Shown one piece after another: positions 19,532-28,491 of a DNA stretch of 64,000 nucleotides. The first letter of the stretch is position 1; the number at the start of each line of letters is the position of its first letter. Where the stretch lies: assembly GCF_002729955.1 (NCBI RefSeq), contig NZ_PBYA01000028.1, forward strand, positions 62,001 through 126,000. Reading direction: 5' to 3'. The stretch comes from Salinisphaera sp. (lineage in GTDB: Bacteria; Pseudomonadota; Gammaproteobacteria; Nevskiales; Salinisphaeraceae). Below the pieces are notes generated by a model. That model made no database searches, was not told the DNA's origin, and worked only from the letters and a program-made list of their open reading frames with translations. Both the position numbers and the translations under genes were made by a program.

Positions 19532-19777
19532 TCATTGCCGAACCACGCGCCGCGCAGCGTGACGGTGTTCAAGCGAGAGCCAAGGCTGCGATAGCCCGAC
19601 GCCGGGCTTGAGCTTGGCGCCGCTGGGTACCGCCGGCCACGGGCCAGTGTCTTTTGCGGCCGGAGGTGAAACCGGGGCGGGGGCAATCGTCATCGGCGGT
19701 TTGGCAGGTTCACGAGCGTCTGCATCCGCGCCGGGCAGTACGGGTTGCCGCGTTGACGCCTCGCCGGGCGGCGTCAT
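19532..19777 (-). CDS. Possible small Pro/Ala-rich protein following rarA
   Basis: An 81-codon frame starts with an ATG two bases after the rarA stop (TAGCCATG), so it could be translated by reinitiation. The product is rich in Pro and Ala in its first half (MTPPGEAST, PPMTIAPAPVSPPAAKD), resembling a linker or low-complexity segment, and has no membrane helix or recognisable family. The composition could simply reflect high-G+C antisense bias. Kept at low confidence because of its tight spacing to rarA. Confidence 0.28.
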   Translation of the reverse strand: MTPPGEASTRQPVLPGADADAREPAKPPMTIAPAPVSPPAAKDTGPWPAVPSGAKLKPGVGLSQPWLSLEHRHAARRVVRQ

Positions 19778-19779
19778 GG

Positions 19780-21171
19780 CTAGCCGTTATCGCCCGAACT
19801 GCCCTGCGCGTGGCTGCGGGTGACGCGGCGCGGCCCCTGGGCATCCTGCTCACGCAGGCGTGCGAGCTTTTCGCCGATCTTGATTTCCAGGCCGCGCGCG
19901 ACCGGCTCGTAGTAGCGGGTGCCGGCCAGCTCTTCGGGCAGGTAACTGTCGCCGGCCGCATAGCCGTCGGCTTCGTTATGGTCATAGCGATAGCCCTCGG
20001 CATAACCAAGATCCTTCATGAGCTTGGTCGGCGCATTGCGAATATGCATGGGCACTTCGAGCGTGCCGCGATCGCGCGCGTCCCGCCAGGCAGCGTTGAA
20101 CGCCATGTACACCGCGTTCGACTTGGGCGCACAGGCCAGATAGACCGCTGCCTGGGCGATGGCGAGTTCGCCTTCCGGCGAGCCCAGGCGCTCGTAGGTA
20201 TCCCAGGCGTCCAGCGTGAGTCGAAGCGCGCGCGGGTCAGCGTTGCCGATATCCTCGCTGGCCATGCGGGTAACGCGGCGGGCCACATAGCGCGGGTCGC
20301 AGCCGGCTTCGAGCATGCGCGACAGCCAGTAGAGCGTGGCGTCGGGGTCGCTGCCACGCACGCTTTTGTGCAGGGCCGACATCTGATCGTAGAAGTAGTC
20401 GCCGCCCTTGTCGAAGCGACGCAGCCCTTCACGCAGTACCTCGTCGAGATCGGCCTGGGTGATTTCGCCGCGCCCATCATCGCGCCCGGCCGCAATATCC
20501 GCGGCCAGCTCGAGCAGGTTCAGGGCGCGGCGGGCATCGCCGTCGGCGCGGGCGGCCAGCTGGTCGCGCAGCTCGGCCGACATATCCAGTTCGCGTTCGC
20601 CCAGGCCGTGTTCGCCATCAGCGAGCGCGCGGTCGATGAGTTCACGCACCACGGTCGGGTCGAGCGCTCGCAGCACATAGGTGCGCGTACGCGACAACAG
20701 CGCGTTGTTGACCTCGAACGAAGGGTTTTCGGTCGTCGCGCCCACGAGCACGACGGTGCCGTCCTCGACATAGGGCAACAGACCGTCCTGCTGGGCCTTG
20801 TTGAAGCGGTGCACCTCGTCGACGAACAACAACGTACCGCGGCCTTCGACTTCGCGCGCCTTGCGGGCTTCCGCCACCGCAGCGCGAATATCCTTCACCC
20901 CGGCCATCACCGCCGATATCTGCACGAAGCGGATATCCACTTCCGCGGCGAGCAGGCGTGCGAGCGTGGTCTTGCCCGTGCCCGGCGGCCCCCAGAGGAT
21001 CATGGAATGAATTCGCCCGGCCGCCAGCGCACGGGCAAGCGGCTTGTCCGGCCCCAGGATATGCGTCTGGCCGACATAGTCCGACAAACGCGCCGGACGC
21101 ATGCGGTCCGCCAGCGGGCGGCCCGCGCTGGTGACAGGGCTATCGAGGTTGATCTGTTTTTGCTGCGACAC
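19780..21171 (-). CDS. rarA: Replication-associated recombination protein RarA (MgsA), AAA+ ATPase
   Basis: About 463 residues from a GTG at 21171; a start at 21216 is open but would overlap the VanZ-like gene by 77 bases. The AAA+ core shows Walker A (WGPPGTGKTTLA), Walker B (LLFVDEVHRFNK) and sensor 1 in VGATTENPSFE. The C-terminal half contains the tetramerisation domain with KSVRGSDPDATLYWLSRML. RarA acts at stalled replication forks with RecA and SSB. Its place after lolA is conserved in many gammaproteobacteria, where serS normally follows; here serS is about 7 kb away. Confidence 0.95.
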   Translation of the reverse strand: MSQQKQINLDSPVTSAGRPLADRMRPARLSDYVGQTHILGPDKPLARALAAGRIHSMILWGPPGTGKTTLARLLAAEVDIRFVQISAVMAGVKDIRAAVAEARKAREVEGRGTLLFVDEVHRFNKAQQDGLLPYVEDGTVVLVGATTENPSFEVNNALLSRTRTYVLRALDPTVVRELIDRALADGEHGLGERELDMSAELRDQLAARADGDARRALNLLELAADIAAGRDDGRGEITQADLDEVLREGLRRFDKGGDYFYDQMSALHKSVRGSDPDATLYWLSRMLEAGCDPRYVARRVTRMASEDIGNADPRALRLTLDAWDTYERLGSPEGELAIAQAAVYLACAPKSNAVYMAFNAAWRDARDRGTLEVPMHIRNAPTKLMKDLGYAEGYRYDHNEADGYAAGDSYLPEELAGTRYYEPVARGLEIKIGEKLARLREQDAQGPRRVTRSHAQGSSGDNG

Positions 21172-21544
21172 GCGCGTCAAGATACCCCAGCCAGCGCATT
21201 GCCCCAAAGCGTGCAAGTGTTACACCCGCGACCACGCCAAAGGCATCGGCCATCAGATCGTGCCAATCCGCGCTTCGATAGGGCGTGAATGACTGCGCGA
21301 CTTCAATGAATGCGCCAAACAAAACCATGGTCACGATGACGCGCAGATAGTGCGGCGCCAGGAGGTTGGCGAACCAGCCCGACAGCAGTGCAAATGCAGC
21401 GAAATGCTCGAACTTGTCGAAATGCTGCACCTGGGCCTGCGGCGGGTTCGGCATCAGGCAGGCATAGACGAGCACGCCGCAGCCGAACAGCCCGAGCGCG
21501 AGCCAGAGCCGACCCAACGCATAGTCCTGGCGCAGGATGGGCAC
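21140..21544 (-). CDS. VanZ-like family membrane protein
   Basis: A 134-residue protein with about four membrane helices and the VanZ-like motifs DKFEHFAAFALLSGW and FIEVAQSFTPYRSADWHDLMADAFGV (the FxExxQ...R..D..D pattern). It starts with a GTG whose first base is the last base of the lolA stop (TAGTG), so translation is coupled. Its end overlaps the predicted start of rarA by 32 bases. VanZ itself gives low-level teicoplanin resistance in enterococci; the function of such short homologues in Gram-negative bacteria is unknown. Confidence 0.85.
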   Translation of the reverse strand: MPILRQDYALGRLWLALGLFGCGVLVYACLMPNPPQAQVQHFDKFEHFAAFALLSGWFANLLAPHYLRVIVTMVLFGAFIEVAQSFTPYRSADWHDLMADAFGVVAGVTLARFGAMRWLGYLDARVAAKTDQPR

Positions 21545-22185
21545 TACCGGCCCTGCCCGTTCATGCCGCGGCCGTCGACCACTTCCACGTCATCGGGAAT
21601 ATCGAGCGTGAAGCGCGATGCATCGAGCTTCGGATTGAGTTCGATATCGCGAAACCGGATATGTGTGGTCTGGCCCAGGTTATCGTCCAGCTCCATGACG
21701 CTGGGCACCTGATTCTTGAGGCCAAGGCGCACTTCCTGAAAATCGGTATCGTCGGCACGCGGGGTCAGGCGCACCCAGCTCATGCCATCACGCTGGCCGG
21801 CCGAGGCGATATTGAATGCGTCTTCGAGTGCCGCGCCGCCGGTGAGCAACAGCGCAGGCGTGGCCTGAAGCGTGGCATCGATACTGCGAATGGTGACCTG
21901 GGCGAGGTCGACGTCGTAAAAGCGAAACGTTTCGCCGTCGCTGACGATCACCTGCTTGTAGGGCGCGGTGTATTCCCAGCGAAAACGGTCCGGGCGCGAC
22001 AGCAGGAACGTACCGCTGGCCTGTTGCAGCATCTGCCCGCTGTCGTCCTTCTGCTCCTGCTCGAACTGGGCGGACAGGCTGTCGACGTTGTTATAGAAGG
22101 CTTCGAGATCGCCCACGCCGTCGGCGTGCGCGCTTACCGCGGCACAAAGCAGGACGAAGGCAACGAGAATTCGGCGCACAGGCAT
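21544..22185 (-). CDS. lolA: Outer-membrane lipoprotein carrier protein LolA
   Basis: 213 residues from the ATG at 22185, preceded by AAGGAGAG at good spacing. The signal peptide MPVRRILVAFVLLCAAVSAHA-DG is followed by the LolA fold: LEAFYNNVDSLSAQFEQ, then FLLSRPDRFRWEYTAPYKQ with the Arg that closes the lipid pocket. LolA ferries lipoproteins from LolCDE across the periplasm to LolB. It lies directly downstream of ftsK, a conserved neighbourhood, and its stop overlaps the start of the VanZ-like gene by one base. Confidence 0.96.
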   Translation of the reverse strand: MPVRRILVAFVLLCAAVSAHADGVGDLEAFYNNVDSLSAQFEQEQKDDSGQMLQQASGTFLLSRPDRFRWEYTAPYKQVIVSDGETFRFYDVDLAQVTIRSIDATLQATPALLLTGGAALEDAFNIASAGQRDGMSWVRLTPRADDTDFQEVRLGLKNQVPSVMELDDNLGQTTHIRFRDIELNPKLDASRFTLDIPDDVEVVDGRGMNGQGR

Positions 22186-22272
22186 TGCAGCGCTCTCCTT
22201 GATGGATATGTAAGAGGCGAAGGATGTTTCAGAGCATGCTAGGCCTCGGCCATGAATCAAGCCTGAACTCTG

Positions 22273-22283
22273 CCCCCCCCCCC
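22273..22283 (+). repeat. Homopolymer tract of eleven C
   Basis: An uninterrupted run of 11 C residues between the end of ftsK and the start of lolA, outside any coding frame, about 90 bases upstream of lolA. Such a tract is prone to slippage and to sequencing error. Confidence 0.9.
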
Positions 22284-22323
22284 GTGCCGATTGCAGGACA
22301 GATCGGCCGACGTCGACAAAAAT

Positions 22324-24768
22324 TCAGTCCTCCGGCGGCGGCGGTGCCAGTACTTCCCGCCCGCCGCTGCCCTCGGCGGCGCTGACGATGCCCGCGTTCT
22401 CCATCTGTTCGATGAGTCGTGCCGAGCGGTTGTAGCCGACCCGCAGGCGTCTCTGTACATAGGAAATCGAGGCCTTGCGGGTCTTGGTAACGATGGCCAC
22501 GGCCTGATCGTAGAGCGGATCCGCCTCGGCGTCTTCCTCGTCCTCGGCGCCGCCCTCGCCGTCAGCGCCGCCGCCTTCGAGAATCTCGTCGATATAGTCC
22601 GGCGCGCCCACCTGCTTGAGGTATTCCACCACCTTGTGGACTTCGTGGTCGTCGACGAACGCGCCATGTACACGGGTGGAGAAGCCCGTACCGGGCGGCA
22701 GATAAAGCATGTCGCCGTGGCCGAGCAGGCTTTCAGCGCCCTGCTGGTCGAGAATGGTACGGGAGTCGATCTTGGAAGCCACCTGAAAGCCGATACGCGT
22801 CGGGATATTGGCCTTGATCAGACCGGTGATCACGTCCACCGACGGCCGCTGCGTGGCCAGGATCATGTGCAGACCGGCCGCACGGGCCTTCTGGGCGATA
22901 CGGGCGATCAGTTCTTCAACCTTCTTGCCGACCACCATCATCATGTCGGCCAGCTCGTCGACGATGATCACGATCGCGGGCATGGGTTCGAGCGTGGGTA
23001 CCTCTTCACCGGCCTCGGCCTGATCGTTGGACTGCGCATTCTTGAGAATCGGATCCTCGATCGGCGTGCCGGCCTCGATCGCCTTGCGTACCTTGGTGTT
23101 GTAGCCGGCGACGTTACGCACGCCCAGCGCGGCCATGAGCTTGTAGCGCCGTTCCATCTCACCTACGCACCAGCGCAGCGCATTGGCGGCGTCCTTCATG
23201 TCGGTGACCACGGGGGCGAGCAGATGCGGAATCCCCTCGTAGACCGACAGCTCAAGCATCTTCGGGTCGATCATGATCAGGCGAACCTGCTCGGCGGTGG
23301 CCTTGTGCAGAATGGACAAGATCATGGCGTTGACCGCCACCGACTTGCCCGAGCCCGTGGTACCTGCCACCAGCAGATGCGGCATTTTGCCCAGATCCGC
23401 GGTGACCGGATTGCCGCCAATATCCTTGCCAAGCGCCATGGTCAGCGGCGATTTGTTGCCGCTGTAGAGCGGCGATTCCAGAATCTCGCGCAGCGCCACG
23501 ATCTCGCGGTCGGCATTCGGGATTTCCAGGCCCACCACGGACTTGCCCGGGATGACCTCGACCACGCGCACGCTGGTCGTGGACATCGCCCGCGCCAGGT
23601 CCTTGGCGAGATTCGAGATCTGGCTGACCTTCACGCCCGGTGCCGGGTCCAGCTCGAAGCGCGTAATGACCGGGCCCGGCTCTACCGCCACCACCTTGCC
23701 CTGGACGTTGAAGTCCGCAAGATGCTGTTCGAGCTGCTCGGACATGCGCTGGAGCACGCTCTCGTCCTGGTCGTTCTTGCTCTCCCGCGCCGGATCCAGC
23801 AGCGCGGTGGGCGGAATCGGGCTATCGCGCTCGGGATCGTAGGTGGGTACGTCCACATGCTCTTCGATCGGCAGATCCAGCTGATTCGCCTTGATCGATT
23901 TCTTGGGCTTCTTGACCTGCACGCCCCCGGCCGCAGGCGCCGGCACGGGCGCACTCTCGGTGCTATCGCCGTTTTCAAGCGACGGCGCAATCCGCGATTT
24001 CTTCTTCGCCTTGGGCGCCGGTTTGGCAGGCGCCGCCGCCTTGCGTTCGGCGCGGTTGGCCTGCCAGGCGCGCAGCCGATCGAGCGTTTCCGTAAACCCG
24101 CCCTGCAATATCGTCAGCACGAAATGACCCGTGCGTTCGGTAACCACCAGCCAGGAAAACCCCAGCCCCACGGACAGCGTGATCACGAACACGGTAATCA
24201 GCAGCCATGCAGCGCCGAGCTTGTTGATCACGCCGGCGATCGCGCCCGCGCTCGCCGCCCCCAGAATGCCACCGCTGCCCTGCGGCATGGCCGCATTCTG
24301 GTCGCCCAGGGCAAGCCAGGCCAGGCCGCAGCCAGACACCAGCCACAACAGCAGCGCGCCGGCACGAATGCTGCGCGAGAACACATCGCTTCGTTCACGC
24401 TCGCTGTTGGCAAACACAAGCCAGCCGCCGTACAGCACCAGCCAGGGAAAGATGAAGCCGAGATAGCCGAACAGGCTCAGCAATACGTCCGCAAACCATG
24501 CCCCGGGGGCACCGAACAGGTTGCGAATGGCGGTGCCATCGCCAAGGCCCGACCAGCCCGGATCGCGCGGGCTGTATGAAACCAGCGCGGCCAGCAAAAA
24601 CAGCGTGATCGCCGCCGCGCCGAACAGCACGGCTTCACGCATCAGACGTCCCAGCCGCTGGCGGTAGCGACTCGGCGGCGCCGGCGGCGTATTCTGTTCA
24701 CGCGCCTTGGCACTGGGCTTGGGCCCTGCTTTACTGGCTTTGGTTTGCTTGGCGGCTGCCTTTGCCAT
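22324..24768 (-). CDS. ftsK: DNA translocase FtsK
   Basis: 814 residues from the ATG at 24768, which has GAAGGG 6 bases upstream; an open extension to 24870 lacks such a site. The N-terminal region has four membrane helices (within about 45-225) that anchor FtsK at the division septum. A short Lys/Ala/Pro-rich linker (about 235-300) follows, then the alpha/beta motor with Walker A GTTGSGKS at about 469-476 and Walker [12 protein letters not shown]. The C-terminal gamma winged helix ([17 protein letters not shown]) reads KOPS sites. FtsK pumps the terminus region to XerCD-dif at cell division. The linker is far shorter than in E. coli, giving the length typical of pseudomonads. Confidence 0.97.
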   Translation of the reverse strand: MAKAAAKQTKASKAGPKPSAKAREQNTPPAPPSRYRQRLGRLMREAVLFGAAAITLFLLAALVSYSPRDPGWSGLGDGTAIRNLFGAPGAWFADVLLSLFGYLGFIFPWLVLYGGWLVFANSERERSDVFSRSIRAGALLLWLVSGCGLAWLALGDQNAAMPQGSGGILGAASAGAIAGVINKLGAAWLLITVFVITLSVGLGFSWLVVTERTGHFVLTILQGGFTETLDRLRAWQANRAERKAAAPAKPAPKAKKKSRIAPSLENGDSTESAPVPAPAAGGVQVKKPKKSIKANQLDLPIEEHVDVPTYDPERDSPIPPTALLDPARESKNDQDESVLQRMSEQLEQHLADFNVQGKVVAVEPGPVITRFELDPAPGVKVSQISNLAKDLARAMSTTSVRVVEVIPGKSVVGLEIPNADREIVALREILESPLYSGNKSPLTMALGKDIGGNPVTADLGKMPHLLVAGTTGSGKSVAVNAMILSILHKATAEQVRLIMIDPKMLELSVYEGIPHLLAPVVTDMKDAANALRWCVGEMERRYKLMAALGVRNVAGYNTKVRKAIEAGTPIEDPILKNAQSNDQAEAGEEVPTLEPMPAIVIIVDELADMMMVVGKKVEELIARIAQKARAAGLHMILATQRPSVDVITGLIKANIPTRIGFQVASKIDSRTILDQQGAESLLGHGDMLYLPPGTGFSTRVHGAFVDDHEVHKVVEYLKQVGAPDYIDEILEGGGADGEGGAEDEEDAEADPLYDQAVAIVTKTRKASISYVQRRLRVGYNRSARLIEQMENAGIVSAAEGSGGREVLAPPPPED

Positions 24769-24991
24769 CAATCGCCCTTCACGGCCGTCTATCGAATACG
24801 AAGTTGCCAATCGAACAAGGCGCGATTGTACCCGACACCAACCCGGCAAGCGGACGCATATCTCGAACACCCGCGCGCAGCACCTTGAATCGGCGCGATT
24901 TGTGCACCATTTATTGGATGTGACCTTAGTCGTTCTGCATGAATGCGCGAAACGGCCGCAGGCTCTAACGATCCATCAAGCGGAGTACGTT

Positions 24992-25327
24992 ATGTCCGTA
25001 CATCACTTCCTGCTCACCCAGGATGGCGCGATCGAAGAATTCAGCGAGGATGAGGCCGCCGAAGTGGCCGAGGGCCGCCGCGAACTGCCCCAGTTCGCCG
25101 ACAAGCGCTTGCGCTATGTGCAGGTCGCCTACGACGACAAGGCCAACGAAAACGGCGAGATCCATGTCAAGACCGTGGGCGCGATCGTGAGCTTCGACGA
25201 TGCGGGGCGCCTGCGCGAAGCCGGCACGGCCGACAACGAACAGGACAAACTCGATGCGTTCGAACACGATGCCTGCGTACAGTATGCGCTGCGCGATAGG
25301 CTCGGTCAGCGTTACGCCCTGAACTGA
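24992..25327 (+). CDS. Conserved-looking small hypothetical protein
   Basis: 111 residues, acidic (N-terminus MSVHHFLLTQDGAIEEFSED), no signal peptide, no membrane helix, no cysteine cluster. The ATG at 24992 is preceded by CGGAG with a 6-base gap. The codon pattern is strongly G/C in third positions, like real genes nearby, which supports it being genuine. It is divergent from ftsK and followed by the FemAB-like gene in the same direction. I do not recognise the family; the GRRELPQFADKRLRYVQVAY stretch might make a useful search seed. Confidence 0.72.
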   Translation: MSVHHFLLTQDGAIEEFSEDEAAEVAEGRRELPQFADKRLRYVQVAYDDKANENGEIHVKTVGAIVSFDDAGRLREAGTADNEQDKLDAFEHDACVQYALRDRLGQRYALN

Positions 25328-25433
25328 TACCGACACTTCTTTATCTGCGTCGGCGGCAGCGCGCCCATCATCGGCCGCGCGGTCCTCGACGTATCCGCTT
25401 GCAACCGCTTTCATTCTTCGATGTGATGCTGTC

Positions 25434-26576
25434 ATGGCGCGACTCGTACAAGTCGATTCCATTCTCGACGTCCCCGCCACTAGCTGGGACGACTTATGCG
25501 CCAGCGGACAGCCGTTTATCCGGCACGGCTTCCTCGCGGCCCTGGAGGCCAGCGGCAGCGTAAGCGAGGCCAACGGCTGGGTGCCGGCGCACTGCCTACT
25601 GGAAAACGACGATGGCCAGATCGTGGCCGCTGCCCCGCTCTACGAAAAGCATCATTCCTACGGCGAATTCGTTTTCGACTTCGCCTGGGCCAACGCCTAT
25701 GCCCAGGTCGGGCTGGACTACTACCCCAAGCTGCTCAATGCCGTGCCCTTCACGCCGGTCAGCGGCCCGCGCATTCTCGGTCGCGACGAAGAGGCACGAC
25801 TCGCGCTGGCGCGCGCCATGGCCGACCTGCCGGGCGAACATGACGCCTCGTCGCTGCATAGCCTGTTCGTCGACGCCGACTCGGCTCGCCAATTCACAGA
25901 AGCCGGCGCCAGCGCACGACGCGGCTGCCAGTACCGCTGGTACAACCGCGACTATGCAGACTTCGACGCCTTCCTCGCGCAGCTATCCTCGAAACGCCGC
26001 AAGGAGATCCGGCGCGAGCGCAAACGCATGCACGACGCCGGCGTTCAGGTACAGGCGATGCGCGCCGACGAAATCGACGACGAACTCTGGGATACTCTCT
26101 ATGCCTTCTATGGCCGAACCTATGCAATTCGCGGCCAGGCCCCGTATCTTACTCGGGAGTTCTTCACCGAATTATGCAACCGCATGGGTGAGCGTGTGCG
26201 CTTCTTCGTCGCCTACCACCGCGACCGCCCGGTCGGCATGGCCTTCATGATGCTCGGCGACGATACGCTTTACGGCCGCCACTGGGGCTGCGAGACGGAT
26301 TACCACAGCCTTCACTTCGAAACCTGCTACTACGCGGGCATCGAGTACTGCATCGAAAACGGGCTGGCATGTTTTGATGCCGGCGCCCAGGGCGAGCACA
26401 AGATTCGGCGCGGCTTCGAGCCGGTGCCGACCTGGTCCTACCACGTCATCGACCATCCCCAGCTCGCCGCAGCCATCGACGACTTCTGCGTCCGAGAAGC
26501 TGCCATGATGGAATCGTTCGAAAACGAGCAGCGCGAACGCAGCAACTTCGCCTGCGACGCGCCACCGACCACGTGA
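25434..26576 (+). CDS. FemAB-like/GNAT acyltransferase (DUF482, peptidoglycan biosynthesis/recognition type)
   Basis: A 380-residue protein with two GNAT-like halves as in the FemAB_like (DUF482) family. Recognisable stretches are PFIRHGFLAALEASGSV near the start, the basic SSKRRKEIRRERKRM segment at about 185-200, and FDAGAQGEHKIRRGFEP near the end. Related FemAB enzymes use aminoacyl-tRNA to add amino acids to peptidoglycan, but the role of DUF482 members is not established. It overlaps aat by 4 bases (GTGA), and Aat is itself an aminoacyl-tRNA-dependent transferase of related fold, so shared use of charged tRNA is an attractive but unproven idea. Confidence 0.82.
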   Translation: MARLVQVDSILDVPATSWDDLCASGQPFIRHGFLAALEASGSVSEANGWVPAHCLLENDDGQIVAAAPLYEKHHSYGEFVFDFAWANAYAQVGLDYYPKLLNAVPFTPVSGPRILGRDEEARLALARAMADLPGEHDASSLHSLFVDADSARQFTEAGASARRGCQYRWYNRDYADFDAFLAQLSSKRRKEIRRERKRMHDAGVQVQAMRADEIDDELWDTLYAFYGRTYAIRGQAPYLTREFFTELCNRMGERVRFFVAYHRDRPVGMAFMMLGDDTLYGRHWGCETDYHSLHFETCYYAGIEYCIENGLACFDAGAQGEHKIRRGFEPVPTWSYHVIDHPQLAAAIDDFCVREAAMMESFENEQRERSNFACDAPPTT

Positions 26577-27313
26577 GCGGCCTACGCGTGTACTGGCTGG
26601 ATCCGAACACGCCCGACGGCGCCTTCCCCGATCCCGAACTCGCGCTCGACGAGCCGAACGGGCTGCTCGCGATGGGCGGCGACCTGTCGCCTTCGCGTCT
26701 GCGCCGTGCCTATGCCCATGGCATCTTCCCCTGGTACAACCCGGATGAATCGATCCTTTGGTGGTGCCCCGACCCGCGTACCGTATTCGACACCGGTGAC
26801 ATGCACGTCTCCCGCCGGCTCAAACGCACCCTCGCCAAGGCCGATTACGCCGTCACCCTCGATGAAGACTTCAACAGCGTCATCAGTCACTGCGCGGCCG
26901 TTCGTTCCGGCAACCCCGGCACCTGGCTCGGCCCCGAGATGCGCGCCGCCTACGCGAAGCTGCACGCACTGGGCAACGCACATTCAATCGAAGTATGGCG
27001 CGACGGCGCGCTGATCGGCGGGCTGTATGGCGTGGCCATCGGGCGCATGTTCTTCGGCGAATCCATGTTCTCCCGCGAGCGCGACGCGAGCAAGATCGCC
27101 CTCGTCTGGCTTGCCCGGCAACTGCATGCCTGGGGCTTTCCCCTGCTCGACGGCCAGGTGGGCTCCGGCCACCTGTATCGCATGGGCGCGATCGACCTAC
27201 CGCGCAGCAAATTCCTGAAGATCGTGCGTCAGTCGATCGACAAACCTGCCCCGCAAGGCCCCTGGCGATTCGATATCGAGGTACCGGCCAGCCCCCAGCA
27301 TATCGGCGAATGA
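26573..27313 (+). CDS. aat: Leucyl/phenylalanyl-tRNA--protein transferase
   Basis: 246 residues from a GTG that overlaps the previous stop by 4 bases. The family signature AYAHGIFPWYNPDESILWW and the core GGLYGVAIGRMFFGESMFS are intact. Aat transfers Leu or Phe from its tRNA to proteins with N-terminal Arg or Lys, marking them for ClpS/ClpAP. In many gammaproteobacteria aat is followed by infA, as here, although the clpA/clpS genes often found nearby are absent from the window. Confidence 0.96.
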   Translation: MSGLRVYWLDPNTPDGAFPDPELALDEPNGLLAMGGDLSPSRLRRAYAHGIFPWYNPDESILWWCPDPRTVFDTGDMHVSRRLKRTLAKADYAVTLDEDFNSVISHCAAVRSGNPGTWLGPEMRAAYAKLHALGNAHSIEVWRDGALIGGLYGVAIGRMFFGESMFSRERDASKIALVWLARQLHAWGFPLLDGQVGSGHLYRMGAIDLPRSKFLKIVRQSIDKPAPQGPWRFDIEVPASPQHIGE

Positions 27314-27401
27314 CTGTCTGTCATGCGCACAGGATTGAACCGCCACCCCAAATCACCGATAATCCAGCGGTTAAACCGTCAGAATTAGAGATCAGGAGTC
27401 A

Positions 27402-27620
27402 ATGGCCAAAGAAGACCACATCGAGATGGACGGGACCGTCGTCGAGACGTTGCCGAACACCACCTTCCGCGTAAAGCTGGAAAACGGACACATCGTCACC
27501 GCCCATATTTCCGGCAAGATGCGCAAGCACTATATTCGCATTCTGCGCGGCGATACCGTCACGGTACAGATCACGCCCTACGACCTCAGCAAGGGGCGAA
27601 TCACCTACCGCGGCCGCTAG
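27402..27620 (+). CDS. infA: Translation initiation factor IF-1
   Basis: A 72-residue OB-fold protein of the exact usual length, beginning [19 protein letters not shown] and ending [13 protein letters not shown] stands 3 bases before the ATG. IF-1 occupies the ribosomal A site in the 30S initiation complex. It lies 88 bases after aat, a classic pairing. The gene after it here is a pilin rather than the clpA found in pseudomonads. Confidence 0.98.
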   Translation: MAKEDHIEMDGTVVETLPNTTFRVKLENGHIVTAHISGKMRKHYIRILRGDTVTVQITPYDLSKGRITYRGR

Positions 27621-27669
27621 TGACAAAAAACGTCACCTTCTGACGTAGCCAGAATGACAAAACACGTCA
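27621..27669 (+). promoter_or_regulatory. Paired TGACA-box sites upstream of pilA (possible PilR/activator sites)
   Basis: Two near-identical 15-base words, TGACAAAAAACGTCA at 27621-27635 and TGACAAAACACGTCA at 27655-27669, are 34 bases apart in the same orientation. Between them ACGTCA and TGACGT form an inverted pair (27630-27646). They lie 74-40 bases upstream of the sigma-54-like promoter, where an enhancer-binding protein such as PilR would bind; PilR sites contain TGTC, the complement of GACA. Assignment to PilR is inference. Confidence 0.45.
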
Positions 27670-27708
27670 CTACCGCCTCAGGCTATTGAGAATAAAGCGT
27701 TACAAAGC

Positions 27709-27725
27709 TGGCACGGACCGTGCGA
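27709..27725 (+). promoter_or_regulatory. Sigma-54 (RpoN) promoter of pilA
   Basis: TGGCACGGACCGTGCGA fits the -24/-12 consensus TGGCACG-N4-TTGC with one mismatch and exact spacing between GG and GC. It ends 56 bases before the pilA ATG. Major pilin genes in Pseudomonas and relatives are RpoN/PilR dependent. Confidence 0.65.
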
Positions 27726-27781
27726 TACAGCTACCACGTCATAACGACGCCGCTCTTCTTCACGCTCAACGGGGAACCCAA

Positions 27782-28243
27782 ATGCAAAAGCAGCAAGGCT
27801 TTACACTTATCGAACTGATGATCGTCGTCGCGATCATCGGCATCCTGGCGGCCATCGCCATTCCGCAGTATCAGAATTACACGACTCGTGCGAAAGCATC
27901 CGAAGGTCTGACTTTGGCTAGCAGCGCAAAAACAGCCGTTGCCGAGACCTATCAAACCGACGGTTCTTTCCCTTCCAGCAATAGCGCTGCAGGGCTTCCG
28001 GCCACGATCTCGGGAGAGTACGTTAGCAGCGTTGCAGTTAGCGGCAATGGTGTCATTACCGTTACGTTCAATAGCAACGATGGCACTTTGAGCGGAAAGA
28101 CGATCACTTTGACGCCAAGCGCCACAAGCACCGGCGCCGATGGAACTACGGCATCGACGGGCTCGATCAGCTGGGCCTGCGCGGGCACCTTGGAAAATCA
28201 GTACAAACCTGCAAATTGCCGGGCCGACAGTACAGGCGGTTAA
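27782..28243 (+). CDS. pilA: Type IV major pilin PilA
   Basis: A 153-residue prepilin with a 6-residue leader MQKQQG, cleavage before Phe, then [20 protein letters not shown]: the conserved Glu5 of the mature pilin and the helix that packs the fibre core. Two C-terminal cysteines (WACAG and ANCRA) can form the D-region disulfide loop. The surface part is rich in Ser, Thr and Gly. The start at 27782 follows a GGGGA-like site and gives the classic leader. It stands behind a sigma-54 promoter and before a strong terminator, so it is transcribed alone. A second pilin follows at 29353. Confidence 0.94.
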   Translation: MQKQQGFTLIELMIVVAIIGILAAIAIPQYQNYTTRAKASEGLTLASSAKTAVAETYQTDGSFPSSNSAAGLPATISGEYVSSVAVSGNGVITVTFNSNDGTLSGKTITLTPSATSTGADGTTASTGSISWACAGTLENQYKPANCRADSTGG

Positions 28244-28276
28244 AAGCTACGCCTCTCCCACGGCTTCATGTCGGCA

Positions 28277-28303
28277 AAAGGCTGGACGATGTCCAGCCTT
28301 TTT
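28277..28303 (+). terminator. Rho-independent terminator of pilA
   Basis: An 11-bp perfect stem (AAAGGCTGGAC / GTCCAGCCTTT) with a GAT loop and a T tail, 33 bases after the pilA stop. Confidence 0.9.
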
Positions 28304-28429
28304 GCTCGCCGAACGAAATTTTTATTTACACAACGCTTCTGACCTAATATTAGAAACGCTTAGCCGCGCCGGTTTGGAGTAGCGCCGCGCGTTTCGACAA
28401 CGGGCACGTTTCGCAAACCCGGAGAAAAC

Positions 28430-28440
28430 GGGTCAGATCC
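28430..28440 (+). repeat. Left inverted repeat bracketing the RAYT gene
   Basis: GGGTCAGATCC, followed by a T-rich stretch. Its exact reverse complement occurs at 29323-29333, on the far side of the transposase gene. Confidence 0.75.
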
Positions 28441-28491
28441 TTTTCCTCTTTTCCTGCTACGGTAGGCTAAAATTCGGCAAATCGTGCACCG

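Noticed and set aside
22291-24579. 762-codon plus-strand frame opposite ftsK
   Set aside because: Antisense shadow of ftsK with His/Arg-rich translation and no domain signature.
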